Source: Streptomyces sp. NBC_00525 (GTDB taxonomy: Bacteria; Actinomycetota; Actinomycetes; Streptomycetales; Streptomycetaceae). From it: DNA of 64,000 nt. This document shows positions 17,879 through 25,978 of this stretch, piece by piece. Each line of letters opens with the position of its first letter. The first letter of the stretch is position 1. Both the position numbers and the translations under genes were made by a program. The notes under the pieces were generated by a model. It had not been told where the DNA came from. It was given only the letters and a program-made list of their open reading frames with translations, and did not search any database. The stretch covers positions 4,588,001 through 4,652,000 of the forward strand of contig NZ_CP107834.1 of assembly GCF_036346595.1 (NCBI RefSeq), written 5' to 3'.

Positions 17879-18826
17879 GTGAGCACCTTCGACATCGCCA
17901 CACCGGACCGGCCCATCGGTCTGACCGCGCCGAGCGGCATCGACCGCGCGGCGCACCACCGCCTCGACGAGGCATGGCTGTCAGCCGCGTGGAGCCACCC
18001 GACGACCAGGGTCTTCGTCGTCTCCGGCGGACAGGTGCTGATCGACGACACCGACGACGGCACCGAGCTGGTGATGACGCCGGCCTTCGAGGCACCCGTC
18101 ACCGAGACCCACCGCTACTTCCTCGGCACCGACGCGGACGGCGTCAGCTACTTCGCGCTCCAGAAGGACACCCTGCCCGGCCGCATGGACCAGTCGGCGC
18201 GCCCGGCCGGGCTGCGCGAGGCGGGGCTGCTCCTCGGCCCGCGCGACGCCGCCCTGATGGCCCACGCGGTGGCCCTGGAGAACTGGCAGCGGCTGCACCG
18301 CTTCTGCTCCCGCTGCGGCGAGCGCACGGTGATCGCGGCGGCCGGCCACATCCGCCGCTGCCCGGCCTGCGGCGCCGAGCACTACCCGCGCACCGACCCG
18401 GCGGTCATCATGCTCGTCACCGATGACCAGGACCGCGCCCTGCTCGGCCGCCAGGTGCACTGGCCGGAGGGCCGCTTCTCCACGCTCGCCGGATTCGTCG
18501 AGCCCGGCGAGTCGATCGAGCAGTCCGTGGCCCGCGAGGTCTTCGAGGAGGCCGGCATCACCGTCGGCGAGGTCGAGTACGTCGCCAGTCAGCCCTGGCC
18601 CTTCCCGTCCAGCCTGATGCTGGGCTTCATGGCCCGCGCCGCGACGTACGAGATCAACGTGGACGGCGAGGAGATCGAGGAGGCGCGCTGGTTCTCCCGC
18701 GAGGAGATGACCGCCGCCTTCGAGTCGGGCGAGATGCTGCCGCCCTTCGGCATCTCGATCGCCTCCCGGCTGATCGAGCTGTGGTACGGCAAGCCCCTCC
18801 CGAAGCCGGTGCGTGCCGGGGCCTGA
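17879..18826 (+). CDS. nudC: NAD(+) diphosphatase NudC
   Basis: 315 residues. A zinc ribbon formed by C-S-R-C and C-P-A-C (about residues 143-165) is followed by the Nudix box beginning G-F-V-E-P-G-E-S and ending R-E-V-F-E-E-A-G-I (about 205-227). After it comes S-Q-P-W-P-F-P-S-S, the signature that separates NudC-type NADH pyrophosphatases from other Nudix enzymes. The enzyme splits NAD(H) into NMN(H) and AMP and, in other bacteria, removes NAD caps from RNA. GTG start with GGGGGAG about 13 bases upstream. In mycobacteria the orthologue also neighbours uvrD2. The terminator at 18845-18877 closes the adnB-dipeptidase-nudC stretch. Confidence 0.93.
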   Translation: MSTFDIATPDRPIGLTAPSGIDRAAHHRLDEAWLSAAWSHPTTRVFVVSGGQVLIDDTDDGTELVMTPAFEAPVTETHRYFLGTDADGVSYFALQKDTLPGRMDQSARPAGLREAGLLLGPRDAALMAHAVALENWQRLHRFCSRCGERTVIAAAGHIRRCPACGAEHYPRTDPAVIMLVTDDQDRALLGRQVHWPEGRFSTLAGFVEPGESIEQSVAREVFEEAGITVGEVEYVASQPWPFPSSLMLGFMARAATYEINVDGEEIEEARWFSREEMTAAFESGEMLPPFGISIASRLIELWYGKPLPKPVRAGA

Positions 18827-18844
18827 CCCCGCCCGGACACGACA

Positions 18845-18877
18845 CCGCCCCCGCCGGTACGCGACCGGAGGGGGCGG
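18845..18877 (+). terminator. Terminator between nudC and mycoredoxin
   Basis: Two arms, 18845-18858 and 18864-18877, form a 13-base-pair stem with one internal G-A mismatch and a 5-base loop. It lies 18 bases past the nudC stop and 18 bases past the stop of the convergent mycoredoxin gene, so it is probably bidirectional. Confidence 0.7.
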
Positions 18878-18895
18878 GATGCGCGGGCGCGGGGA

Positions 18896-19153
18896 TCAGG
18901 CCCCGAGGGCCTGCTTCACCTGGGCCAGGCTCGGGTTGGTCATGACGACGTCCCCGCCGCCGTTCTCGGGAACCACCAGGACGGTCGGAACCGTCTGGTT
19001 TCCGCCGTTGGCCTTCTCGACGAACGCCGCCGACTCCGGGTCCTGCTCGATGTTGATCTCGGTGTAGGCGATGCCCTCGCGGTCCATCTGGCCCTTCAGC
19101 CGACGGCAGTAGCCGCACCACGTGGTGCTGTACATCGTCACAGTGCCCGGCAT
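18896..19153 (-). CDS. mrx1: Mycoredoxin (glutaredoxin-like)
   Basis: 85 residues, the usual size. The thioredoxin-fold N-terminus M-P-G-T-V-T-M-Y-S-T-T-W-C-G-Y-C carries the active-site C-G-Y-C. T-V-P-T (cis-proline loop) and the glutaredoxin-like C-terminal end follow. Mycoredoxins use mycothiol to reduce mycothiolated proteins and peroxiredoxins. The ATG at 19153 is chosen because an AGAGGAG site lies about 8 bases before it; a start at 19219 would add a low-quality extension. The divergent gene is uvrD2, as I recall for the mycobacterial pair Rv3198A/uvrD2. A SigR-type promoter sits about 115 bases upstream, fitting a thiol-stress role. Confidence 0.9.
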   Translation of the reverse strand: MPGTVTMYSTTWCGYCRRLKGQMDREGIAYTEINIEQDPESAAFVEKANGGNQTVPTVLVVPENGGGDVVMTNPSLAQVKQALGA

Positions 19154-19268
19154 GTCTTCGCGCTCCTCTGTCTCATCGGTCCCGGCCCGTCCGTCACACC
19201 CGGCTGCCCCGGATGGCACGTCGGATGTGTCACACGGGGGCGGGGCGTGCGGTGCCGCACGTCAGGAG

Positions 19269-19294
19269 AACGTACGGCGTCCACCCACCATTCC
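19269..19294 (-). promoter_or_regulatory. SigR-type promoter of the mycoredoxin gene
   Basis: On the minus strand GGAAT (19294-19290) is followed by 18 bases and GTT (19271-19269), matching the SigR consensus and spacing. It points at the mycoredoxin gene; a transcript starting near 19261 would have a leader of about 110 bases. It lies in the region shared with the divergent uvrD2. Confidence 0.72.
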
Positions 19295-19411
19295 CGGCAC
19301 CGCGGGTCGGCTCCGCGCCGGTACGAGGCCGGCTCAGCATCGGTACGACAATCACCTCGCCCCTGTGGACGACCGCCGCGCCCGCCCCGTACGACCTGGC
19401 AGCATGGCGGG

Positions 19412-21646
19412 GTGACATCAGCAACGCACTCCACCCTCTTCCCACGTGTCCCGGACACCGCGGACGCCGTCCTGGAAGGGCTCGACCCCGAGCAGCGCGA
19501 GGTCGCCACGGCCCTGCACGGCCCGGTGTGCGTGCTGGCCGGGGCCGGTACGGGTAAGACGCGGGCCATCACGCACCGCATCGCGTTCGGGGTACGCGCG
19601 GGGATTCTCCAGCCGTCGAGCGTGCTGGCCGTCACCTTCACCAACCGGGCGGCCGGGGAGATGCGCGGCCGGCTCCGCCAGCTGGGCGCCGGAGGTGTGC
19701 AGGCCCGCACCTTCCACTCCGCGGCGCTGCGACAGCTCCAGTACTTCTGGCCGAAAGCGGTCGGTGGCGAGCTGCCCCGGCTCCTCGAACGCAAGGTGCA
19801 ACTGGTGGCCGAGGCGGCGGCCCGCTGCCGGCTCCGGCTCGACCGCAACGAGCTGCGCGACGTCACCGGCGAGATCGAGTGGGCCAAGGTCACCCGGACC
19901 GTCCCCGCCGACTACCCGGCCATGGTCGCCAAGGCCCAGCGCGAGGCCCCGCGCGACCCGGCGGAGATCGCCAAGGTCTACGAGACGTACGAGGAGCTGA
20001 AGCGCGAGCGCACGGTGATCGACTTCGAGGACGTCCTGCTCCTCACCGTCGGCATCCTCCAGGACCGGCACGACATCGCCGACCACGTACGCCGCCAGTA
20101 CCAGCACTTCGTCGTGGACGAGTACCAGGACGTCAGCCCGCTCCAGCAGCGGCTGCTCGACCTCTGGCTCGGCGACCGGGACAGCCTCTGCGTCGTCGGC
20201 GACGCCGGGCAGACCATCTACTCCTTCACCGGCGCCACCCCCGAGCACCTGCTCGACTTCCGTGTCCGCCACCCCGGCGCCACCGTCGTCAAGCTCGTCC
20301 GCGACTACCGCTCCACCCCGCAGGTCGTCCGCCTCGCCAACGGGGTGCTCGCCCAGGCCACTGGCCGCGCCGCCAAACACCGGCTCGACCTGGTCTCGCA
20401 GCGCGACGGCGGCCCCGAGCCCGCCTTCGTGGAGTACGCGGACGAGCCCGCCGAGGCCGAGGGGACCGCCCGCCGCGTCCGCGACCTGATCGCCGCGGGC
20501 GTCCCGGCCGGCGAGATCGCGGTGCTCTACCGGGTCAACGCCCAGTCCGAGGTGTACGAACAGGCCCTGGCGGACGCCGGGGTGCCCTACCAGCTCCGGG
20601 GCGCCGAGCGGTTCTTCGAGCGCCCGGAGGTCCGCGAGGCGGGCGTCGCCCTGCGCGGCGCGGCCCGCGCCGGGGGCAACGACCCCCTCCTGGACCACGC
20701 GGACGGGCTGTCCGCCGAGGTCCGGGCCGTGCTGTCCACGAAGGGCTGGCACGGCGAGCCGCCCGCCGGGTCCGGAGCGGTGCGGGACCGCTGGGAGTCC
20801 CTGGCCGCCCTGGTCCGCCTCGCGGAGGACTTCGAACGGGCCAAGCCGGGGGCGACCCTCTCCGACCTGGTGGCCGAGCTGGACGAACGGGCCGCCGCCC
20901 AGCACGCCCCCACCGTCCAGGGCGTCACCCTGGCCTCGCTGCACTCGGCGAAGGGCCTGGAATGGGACGCCGTGTTCCTGGTCGGGCTGACCGAGGGCAT
21001 GATGCCGATCACCTACGCCAAGACGCCGGAGCAGATCGAGGAGGAGCGCCGCCTGCTCTACGTCGGCGTCACCCGCGCCCGGCTCCACCTCACCCTTTCG
21101 TGGTCCCTGTCCCGGTCGCCCGGCGGCCGCCCCGGACGGCGGCCCACCCGCTTCCTGAACGGGCTGCGCCCCGGCTCCACGGGCCCCGGCGGCCGGAGCA
21201 CGGCGGGCGCGCAGGGGGGCGCGGGCGTCTGGAGCGGCAGCGGCTCCCCGGCAGGCTCCGGGAGCGACGGCCGGCCGGCCGCGGCCCGGCGCAGGGCCAG
21301 GGGGCCCGCCCGGTGCCGGGTCTGCGGCAAGACCCTCACGGTCGCCGGCGAGATGAAGCTGATGCGCTGTGACGACTGCCCCTCCGACATGGACGAGGCG
21401 CTGTACGAGCGGCTGCACGACTGGCGGGCGGCCCGCGCAAAGGAGATCGGCCAGCCAACCTACTGCGTGTTCACCGACCGCACCCTGATGGCCATCGCGG
21501 AGGCGGTGCCGGGCACGGAGGGCGAGCTGGCCGTGATCTCCGGGGTCGGCGCGCGGAAGCTGGGCCGCTTCGGCGCCGCCGTTCTGGACATCTGCGCAGG
21601 TGGCGACGGACGCACGGACGGCACGGATGGTTGCGGCGAAACGTGA
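19412..21646 (+). CDS. uvrD2: ATP-dependent DNA helicase UvrD2
   Basis: About 744 residues. Superfamily 1A helicase with Walker A A-G-A-G-T-G-K-T-R near 45, Walker B D-E-Y-Q-D-V near 236, and L-H-S-A-K-G-L-E-W near 510. The C-terminus has a tetracysteine motif (C-R-V-C ... C-D-D-C, about 635-655) and an HRDC domain (I-G-Q-P-T-Y through I-S-G-V-G-A-R-K-L), the exact layout known for mycobacterial UvrD2, a 3'-5' DNA unwinding enzyme used in repair and replication. The GTG at 19412 is preferred because the conserved protein begins there; upstream codons give only Arg/Pro-rich sequence. It is divergent from mycoredoxin and followed by the whiB7 control region. Confidence 0.92.
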   Translation: MTSATHSTLFPRVPDTADAVLEGLDPEQREVATALHGPVCVLAGAGTGKTRAITHRIAFGVRAGILQPSSVLAVTFTNRAAGEMRGRLRQLGAGGVQARTFHSAALRQLQYFWPKAVGGELPRLLERKVQLVAEAAARCRLRLDRNELRDVTGEIEWAKVTRTVPADYPAMVAKAQREAPRDPAEIAKVYETYEELKRERTVIDFEDVLLLTVGILQDRHDIADHVRRQYQHFVVDEYQDVSPLQQRLLDLWLGDRDSLCVVGDAGQTIYSFTGATPEHLLDFRVRHPGATVVKLVRDYRSTPQVVRLANGVLAQATGRAAKHRLDLVSQRDGGPEPAFVEYADEPAEAEGTARRVRDLIAAGVPAGEIAVLYRVNAQSEVYEQALADAGVPYQLRGAERFFERPEVREAGVALRGAARAGGNDPLLDHADGLSAEVRAVLSTKGWHGEPPAGSGAVRDRWESLAALVRLAEDFERAKPGATLSDLVAELDERAAAQHAPTVQGVTLASLHSAKGLEWDAVFLVGLTEGMMPITYAKTPEQIEEERRLLYVGVTRARLHLTLSWSLSRSPGGRPGRRPTRFLNGLRPGSTGPGGRSTAGAQGGAGVWSGSGSPAGSGSDGRPAAARRRARGPARCRVCGKTLTVAGEMKLMRCDDCPSDMDEALYERLHDWRAARAKEIGQPTYCVFTDRTLMAIAEAVPGTEGELAVISGVGARKLGRFGAAVLDICAGGDGRTDGTDGCGET

Positions 21647-21660
21647 GAAAAACTCGTCGG

Positions 21661-21699
21661 AAAAATAGTTTGCGCCCGCCCCAGTGGTCACCATAGGTT
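21661..21699 (+). promoter_or_regulatory. WhiB7-type autoregulated promoter of whiB7
   Basis: An AT-rich block (21661-21668, AAAAATAG) abuts a -35-like TTGCGC at 21670-21675. After 18 bases comes a -10-like TAGGTT at 21694-21699. WhiB7 activates SigA promoters by binding an AT-rich stretch directly upstream of the -35 element through its AT-hook, and autoregulates its own promoter. Such an AT-run is conspicuous in this GC-rich sequence. Transcription from about 21706 would give a leader of roughly 615 bases. Confidence 0.75.
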
Positions 21700-21810
21700 C
21701 TTAACCACGGAAACAGCGGCTTCTCTGGAGCCCTGGCTCTGTGCTGTACTTATCCGAATACGCAGGACCGGCCCGCCGGTCCCCCGAGACGCCGAGAGGA
21801 GGCGATTGAA

Positions 21811-22149
21811 GTGATCAGCATCATCGAGAACCAGAAAATGACCGATCTCTCGGTCGTCTCCGCCTGCTCGCTCGGCGATCTCGCCCGCTCCTCGAAGTCC
21901 TCCCTGCGCGCCACCGGTGTGTCCGGCATCTTTGCCGTCGCTCCGATGTCCCTGGCCGGTCTTCCCGTGCGGGAGCGCAATGAGCGACCGACCCAGGCAC
22001 CGGCAGCAGCAGTAGCGAAGGGACAGGCCCCGGCCTATGCCTTTGCGGCCGTCGGTGCGGGAGCGGAAGCCGGCGTCACCGAGCAGACGAAGCAGCACCA
22101 CACGATGTGGGCCTTCCGTGGGCCTGAACCCTGGAGTGATCCAGCCTGA
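21811..22149 (+). CDS. Upstream ORF in the whiB7 leader
   Basis: 112 codons from GTG 21811, preceded at good distance by a strong GAGAGGAGG ribosome site. The product is unlike any enzyme I know: a polar N-terminus (M-I-S-I-I-E-N-Q-K), a small-residue middle rich in Ala, and an end M-W-A-F-R-G-P-E-P-W-S-D-P-A. Its codons are G/C-ending but less biased than neighbouring genes. Its last codons run over sequence able to pair with the 5' arm of the attenuator, and its stop overlaps a small hairpin (22145-22160). I infer a leader ORF whose translation controls read-through into whiB7, in line with the uORF/attenuation mechanism known for actinobacterial whiB7. A stable separate protein product is possible. 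Confidence 0.7.
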   Translation: MISIIENQKMTDLSVVSACSLGDLARSSKSSLRATGVSGIFAVAPMSLAGLPVRERNERPTQAPAAAVAKGQAPAYAFAAVGAGAEAGVTEQTKQHHTMWAFRGPEPWSDPA

Positions 22150-22171
22150 TCAAGATCAGGCCGGCGCCTTC

Positions 22172-22215
22172 AGGGCCGCGGAACCCCACTCGGGAACCGC
22201 GGCCCTTTTGTTTTG
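22172..22215 (+). terminator. Intrinsic terminator (attenuator) in the whiB7 leader
   Basis: A perfect 10-base stem (22172-22181 with 22197-22206) has a loop that can pair further (CCC with GGG). It runs straight into a T-rich tract TTTTGTTTTG (22206-22215), unusual for Streptomyces, where most terminators lack T-runs. It lies 23 bases after the leader ORF stop and 106 bases before the whiB7 GTG. CCTGAA at 22123-22128, within the end of the leader ORF, can pair with TTCAGG at 22169-22174, which would hold the 5' arm and act as an antiterminator. Confidence 0.85.
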
Positions 22216-22321
22216 TCCCAACGGACGAGACGACGTGAAGGAGCCTCGGGAAAGCAGGACCTGGTACCCAGCCGCCCCCCGGCCAACAGGCCGGAAACGA
22301 CCAGACGAGGACACCACCACC

Positions 22322-22690
22322 GTGCAACTCGACACGCACGCCCCGTCCGTACCGCCTTCCGACACGATCTCCCCGCCCGGCCTCACGGAGGACTCCACCT
22401 TGACCCCCCTCACCGCGCTCACCGCGCTCGACGACGCCATCGAGAACCTCGGCGTGCCAGTGCCCTGCCGTGCCTACGACCCGGAGGTCTTCTTCGCCGA
22501 GTCCCCGGCCGACGTCGAGTACGCCAAGTCCCTCTGCCGCACCTGCCCGCTCGTCGCGGCCTGCCTCGCCGGCGCCAAGGAGCGCCGCGAGCCGTGGGGT
22601 GTCTGGGGCGGCGAGCTGTTCATCCAGGGCGTCGTCGTCGCCCGGAAGCGGCCGCGGGGCCGTCCGCGCAAGAACCCGGTCGCAGCGTGA
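22322..22690 (+). CDS. whiB7: Antibiotic-response transcription factor WhiB7 (WblC)
   Basis: 122 residues. Four cysteines for the 4Fe-4S cluster (V-P-C-R, then L-C-R-T-C-P and A-A-C), the W-G-V-W-G-G turn and a C-terminal AT-hook R-G-R-P-R-K define WhiB7. It binds the primary sigma factor and AT-rich DNA next to -35 elements and switches on intrinsic resistance genes when translation is inhibited. GTG 22322 is chosen because the WhiB7 N-terminus (Q-L-D-T-H-A-P) starts there; longer in-frame starts translate leader RNA. Control by an AT-rich promoter, leader ORF and terminator is visible upstream. Its stop overlaps a possible GTG (22687) of the next small frame. Confidence 0.94.
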   Translation: MQLDTHAPSVPPSDTISPPGLTEDSTLTPLTALTALDDAIENLGVPVPCRAYDPEVFFAESPADVEYAKSLCRTCPLVAACLAGAKERREPWGVWGGELFIQGVVVARKRPRGRPRKNPVAA

Positions 22691-22875
22691 CCGCCGATCT
22701 GGGGGTCCCGGCCCCCAAGCCCATGAAGCGCATCGGAACCATCGACCGTCCCCTCACCCGCGATCCCCGAAACCAGGCCCCCATGTCCCTCCCCACCGCC
22801 GAGCCCGCAGGCTCCGCGACCCAAGACGTCACCATCATCGGCGCGAGCGACTCGCGTCAGAACAGGACCCGCGAA

Positions 22876-23046
22876 ATGCAACTCATCCCAGAAGCCCTGG
22901 CGCGTGCGCATATGCACGACCGCATGCGTGAAGCCGACGCGGACCGCCAGGCCGTGCGCCTGATCTCTGCGCGGCGGATGCAGCGCCGGGCGGAGCGCGC
23001 CTCGATGCGCGCCCGCCGGGCGCTGGCCATGGCCGTCATGCACTGA
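22876..23046 (+). CDS. Small basic protein downstream of whiB7
   Basis: 56 residues from ATG 22876 (M-Q-L-I-P-E-A-L-A-R-A-H), strongly basic with an Arg/Ala-rich, probably helical second half containing R-R-M-Q-R-R-A-E-R-A. I recall small proteins of this kind after wblC in other streptomycetes but know no function. The same frame is open back to a GTG at 22687 that overlaps the whiB7 stop (GTGA), and the codons between are also G/C-ending, so a 119-residue coupled product is possible. AGGACC before the ATG is only a moderate ribosome site. It shares the whiB7 transcript and ends before a strong terminator. Confidence 0.6.
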   Translation: MQLIPEALARAHMHDRMREADADRQAVRLISARRMQRRAERASMRARRALAMAVMH

Positions 23047-23144
23047 GCAGACGGCCGGCCACGGAGGCTCCCGCCGGAGCGCAGCCGCTCTCTGCGCCCC
23101 GGCGGGTCACACACCTCCGGCGACACCACGCATCGGTACCCCTG

Positions 23145-23182
23145 CCTCGGGGCCGGTCCCTCCACGGGGACCGGCCCCGAGG
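23145..23182. terminator. Strong bidirectional terminator
   Basis: A perfect 16-base inverted repeat (23145-23160 and 23167-23182) with a 6-base loop separates the whiB7 transcript from the convergent AarF kinase gene ending at 23202. It serves as terminator on both strands. Confidence 0.85.
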
Positions 23183-23201
23183 CCGTTTCTGGACGCCCCC
23201 G

Positions 23202-24701
23202 CTAGCCCGCGTCCACGGCTTCGGCCGAAGTGTCCTCCGCGCCCGTGTCCTGTTGCGCGGGCAGGCTCTCCCGCGCTCCCGCACGGTCCTCCTCGGCGTC
23301 CTCCGGCGGCAGGAAGCCCGGCAGCCAGGACTCCAGTTCGTCGCGCAGCCGGACCGTCGCACCCAGCTGGCACAGCACCCCGATCGTGCTCAGCGTCACC
23401 CGGTGTATCAGCAGATACGACGGCGGCAGGTTCAGCTGCTTGCCCAACTGGTGGGCGGGGGAGCGCGGATCGGCTATCCGCGCGGCCTGATTGCGCATCC
23501 AGCCCCGGCTGAACGTGAACTCCTCCACCTTGGCCGGCTCGATGATCGGCAGCAGATAGTCCAGCACCGCGTCCGGCTCCAGGTCGATGGAGTCCTTGAC
23601 GAACCCCTCCGCCCGCAGCATCTCGTACACCGCGTCCGCGTCGCCCCGCAGCGCCAGGCTCAGCGCGTCCCCGATGGTCTGCGGCAGCCCGCCCGGCAGC
23701 CGGTCCACCGTTCCGAAGTCGAGCACTCCCAGCCGCCAGGAACCGGCGTCCCCGGCCTCCGGTTCCTCACCGTCCGCGCCCGCACCGGCCTCCGCGCTCG
23801 CACCGGCCTCCTTGGCCACCCCGGCCGGTGGCAGCAGCCGGAAGTTGCCCGGGTGCGGGTCGGCGTGCAGCAGCCCCGTGCGCGCGGGGCCGGAGAAGAG
23901 GAACCTGGCCAGCAACTGGCCGGCCCGGTCGCGCTGCTCGGCCGTACCCCCGGCGATCACCTCGGCCAGCGGCACACCGTCGATCCACTCGGTGACCAGC
24001 ACCTGCGTGGACTGGTGGACCACCTCGGGCACCACCACATCGGGGTCGTCCGCGAACTCCTCGGCGTGCGCCCGCTGGGAGAGGGCCTCCTGCTCGTAGT
24101 CCAGCTCCTCCGAGACCCGGTCGCGCAGCTCGGTGATCAGCGGCTTGATGTCCATGCCCGGCACCAGCGGGCCCAGCAGCCGGGCGAACCGGCTGAGCTG
24201 CGTCAGGTCCGACAGGAGCGCCTCGCCCGCGCCGGGGTACTGCACCTTCACGGCCACGTCCCGGCCGTCGTGCCACACCGCCCGGTGCACCTGGCCGATC
24301 GAGGCGGCGGCCGCGGGCTTGTCGTCGAAGGTCAGGAACAGCTCGCGCCACTCCTCGCCCAGCCGCTCCGCCAGCACCGCGTGCACCGTGGCACTCGGCA
24401 TGGGCGGGGCCGCCTCCTGGAGCTTGGTCAGGGCCGCGCGGTAGGGCCCCGCGACCTCCTCGGGCAACGCGGACTCGAAGACGGACAGGGCCTGGCCCAG
24501 TTTCATCGCCCCGCCCTTCAGCTCCCCGAGGACCTTGAAGAGCTGGTCGGCGGTGCGCTGCTGCACCTCCCGCGCCACCAGCTCCGCCGACTTGCCGCCG
24601 ATGCGCTTGCCCAGGCCCCAGGTGGCGCGGCCCGCGAACCCCAAAGGCAGCGCGGCCAGCTTGGCGGTACGGGTGACCGCCTTCCGGGGAAGATCAGACA
24701 T
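23202..24701 (-). CDS. AarF/ABC1/UbiB family kinase-like protein
   Basis: 499 residues. The family's N-terminal K-x-G-Q motif is present as G-A-M-K-L-G-Q-A-L-S near 62-72, and the characteristic Ala-rich nucleotide loop as A-A-A-S-I-G-Q-V-H-R near 150. Further on are V-A-V-K-V-Q-Y-P (ATP-site lysine), E-L-D-Y-E-Q-E-A, and the catalytic H-A-D-P-H-P-G-N-F and L-D-F-G. ABC1/UbiB proteins are atypical ATPases/kinases linked to isoprenoid lipid or quinone metabolism; the substrate in actinobacteria is unclear. An Ala/Glu-rich insert lies between H-A-D-P-H-P-G-N and L-D-F-G, and the C-terminus is acidic. Position after whiB7 is the same in mycobacteria (Rv3197, as I recall). Confidence 0.88.
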   Translation of the reverse strand: MSDLPRKAVTRTAKLAALPLGFAGRATWGLGKRIGGKSAELVAREVQQRTADQLFKVLGELKGGAMKLGQALSVFESALPEEVAGPYRAALTKLQEAAPPMPSATVHAVLAERLGEEWRELFLTFDDKPAAAASIGQVHRAVWHDGRDVAVKVQYPGAGEALLSDLTQLSRFARLLGPLVPGMDIKPLITELRDRVSEELDYEQEALSQRAHAEEFADDPDVVVPEVVHQSTQVLVTEWIDGVPLAEVIAGGTAEQRDRAGQLLARFLFSGPARTGLLHADPHPGNFRLLPPAGVAKEAGASAEAGAGADGEEPEAGDAGSWRLGVLDFGTVDRLPGGLPQTIGDALSLALRGDADAVYEMLRAEGFVKDSIDLEPDAVLDYLLPIIEPAKVEEFTFSRGWMRNQAARIADPRSPAHQLGKQLNLPPSYLLIHRVTLSTIGVLCQLGATVRLRDELESWLPGFLPPEDAEEDRAGARESLPAQQDTGAEDTSAEAVDAG

Positions 24702-24742
24702 ATGCCCCTCCAGTTCCCAGACTGCCGCGCTGCGTGCGGCGG

Positions 24743-25891
24743 TTACCCGGCCATTGTGTCGTGCGCCGTACCGGCTGCGGAGGCTCGCACCCCCTCAGTT
24801 TGACCGGCCGCCCCACAGGGACAGTCGAGATGCGCCCCGATCCGCTGCGACCTCCAGTCCAACAGCGGCAACGCGGCCTCCCACCGGGCGCCGGTGCTCG
24901 CGGGCAGCTCGCCGTCGAGGAAGGACAGCGCGTGCGCCGCCGCCAGCCCGGCCACCGCCGTCGCCAGGCCCAGGTCGCACGCCTGCACGGCGCGCCGCCG
25001 CCCGGACTGCCACTGCGCCAGCATCCGCGGCCACTGCGGGTCCCGGTCGCGCCGGTTCAGATGGAGGCAGCTCGCGCATGCCGTGCCGCCGGGCAGGACC
25101 AGCGGCCCGACGAACCCGGTGGCCTCCAGCACACCCGCGTACAGATGGGGGGTGCCCGAGGCGACCCATGGCTCGGCGGTGCCCGGATCGGGGACGTACC
25201 CGCCGAAGCCGTCGCGCGGGGCGACCACGATCAGGGAGAGCCCGGGCTCCCGCGCGCCCGGTCCGGCGCCCCCGGCCCCCGGCGCCCGCGGCCCCGGACC
25301 GGGCGTGGCGCGGCGGACCAGCTGCCGGGCCGCCACGTCGCGGCGCTCCCCGACCGCCGAGGCCGGCAGCCCGCCCGGCGCCACATCGCCCGGCTCCGCG
25401 CAGCCGCCGTCCAGCACCTCGACCCGGCCCACCCCGGCCCCGGAGAGCACCGCCGCGACCGTCGCCCCGACCCGGCCCGCGCCCCGCACCTGCACCCGCA
25501 TCGCGCGGCGGGCCGCCAGTCTGCGCGCCCCGCCGCCGGGCTCGGAGTGCACCACGGAGAGCGACGCCAGATCCGGTCGGTGGCGCTCCAGGACATCCGC
25601 CCGTTCGCGCAGCGCGTCGGCCTGCGGGCCGCCCGCCCGGACGTCGTCCACCAGACCGGCGTCCATCAGCCGCAGCACCAGCGTGTCCACATGACGCTCG
25701 CTCAGGTCCATTGCTCTCGCCTCCTCACGCAACAGGGCCATGCCTCTGGTGCCGTCGAGCAGTTCCATGAAACAGCCCGTCGCGATATCCATCGGGCCGA
25801 CCTTCACCGCATGTGCGGGCGTCACTCCGAATTGCACGGTGTCCCCGCCCCGCCATGCGCGACGCAGTGCGGGCTTCAACATCGGATGCAC
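24743..25891 (-). CDS. ThiF family adenylyltransferase-like protein
   Basis: About 382 residues. A Rossmann-type segment V-R-G-A-G-R-V-G-A-T with V-E-V-L-D-G-G resembles the ATP-binding part of ThiF/E1 enzymes (about residues 128-155). Two cysteine pairs follow (C-A-S-C-L-H-L near 245 and C-P-C-G-A-A at the end), likely for zinc. The adenylation arginine and catalytic cysteine of active E1 enzymes are not evident, so activity is uncertain. The N-terminal 100 residues look like the small winged-helix segment seen in peptide-modifying ThiF proteins. The start is taken at GTG 25891 behind a GGGGGA site; GTG 25924 or ATG 25882 are alternatives. The orthologous position in M. tuberculosis is Rv3196. 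Confidence 0.72.
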   Translation of the reverse strand: MHPMLKPALRRAWRGGDTVQFGVTPAHAVKVGPMDIATGCFMELLDGTRGMALLREEARAMDLSERHVDTLVLRLMDAGLVDDVRAGGPQADALRERADVLERHRPDLASLSVVHSEPGGGARRLAARRAMRVQVRGAGRVGATVAAVLSGAGVGRVEVLDGGCAEPGDVAPGGLPASAVGERRDVAARQLVRRATPGPGPRAPGAGGAGPGAREPGLSLIVVAPRDGFGGYVPDPGTAEPWVASGTPHLYAGVLEATGFVGPLVLPGGTACASCLHLNRRDRDPQWPRMLAQWQSGRRRAVQACDLGLATAVAGLAAAHALSFLDGELPASTGARWEAALPLLDWRSQRIGAHLDCPCGAAGQTEGVRASAAGTAHDTMAG

Positions 25892-25978
25892 GGCTTCCCC
25901 CGGTCTGTGCGGCCGCTCTGTCACGGCTGTGCGAGTTCCATTGACAGAATGCGACGGCCTGCCGGGACGTGCGGAAAG

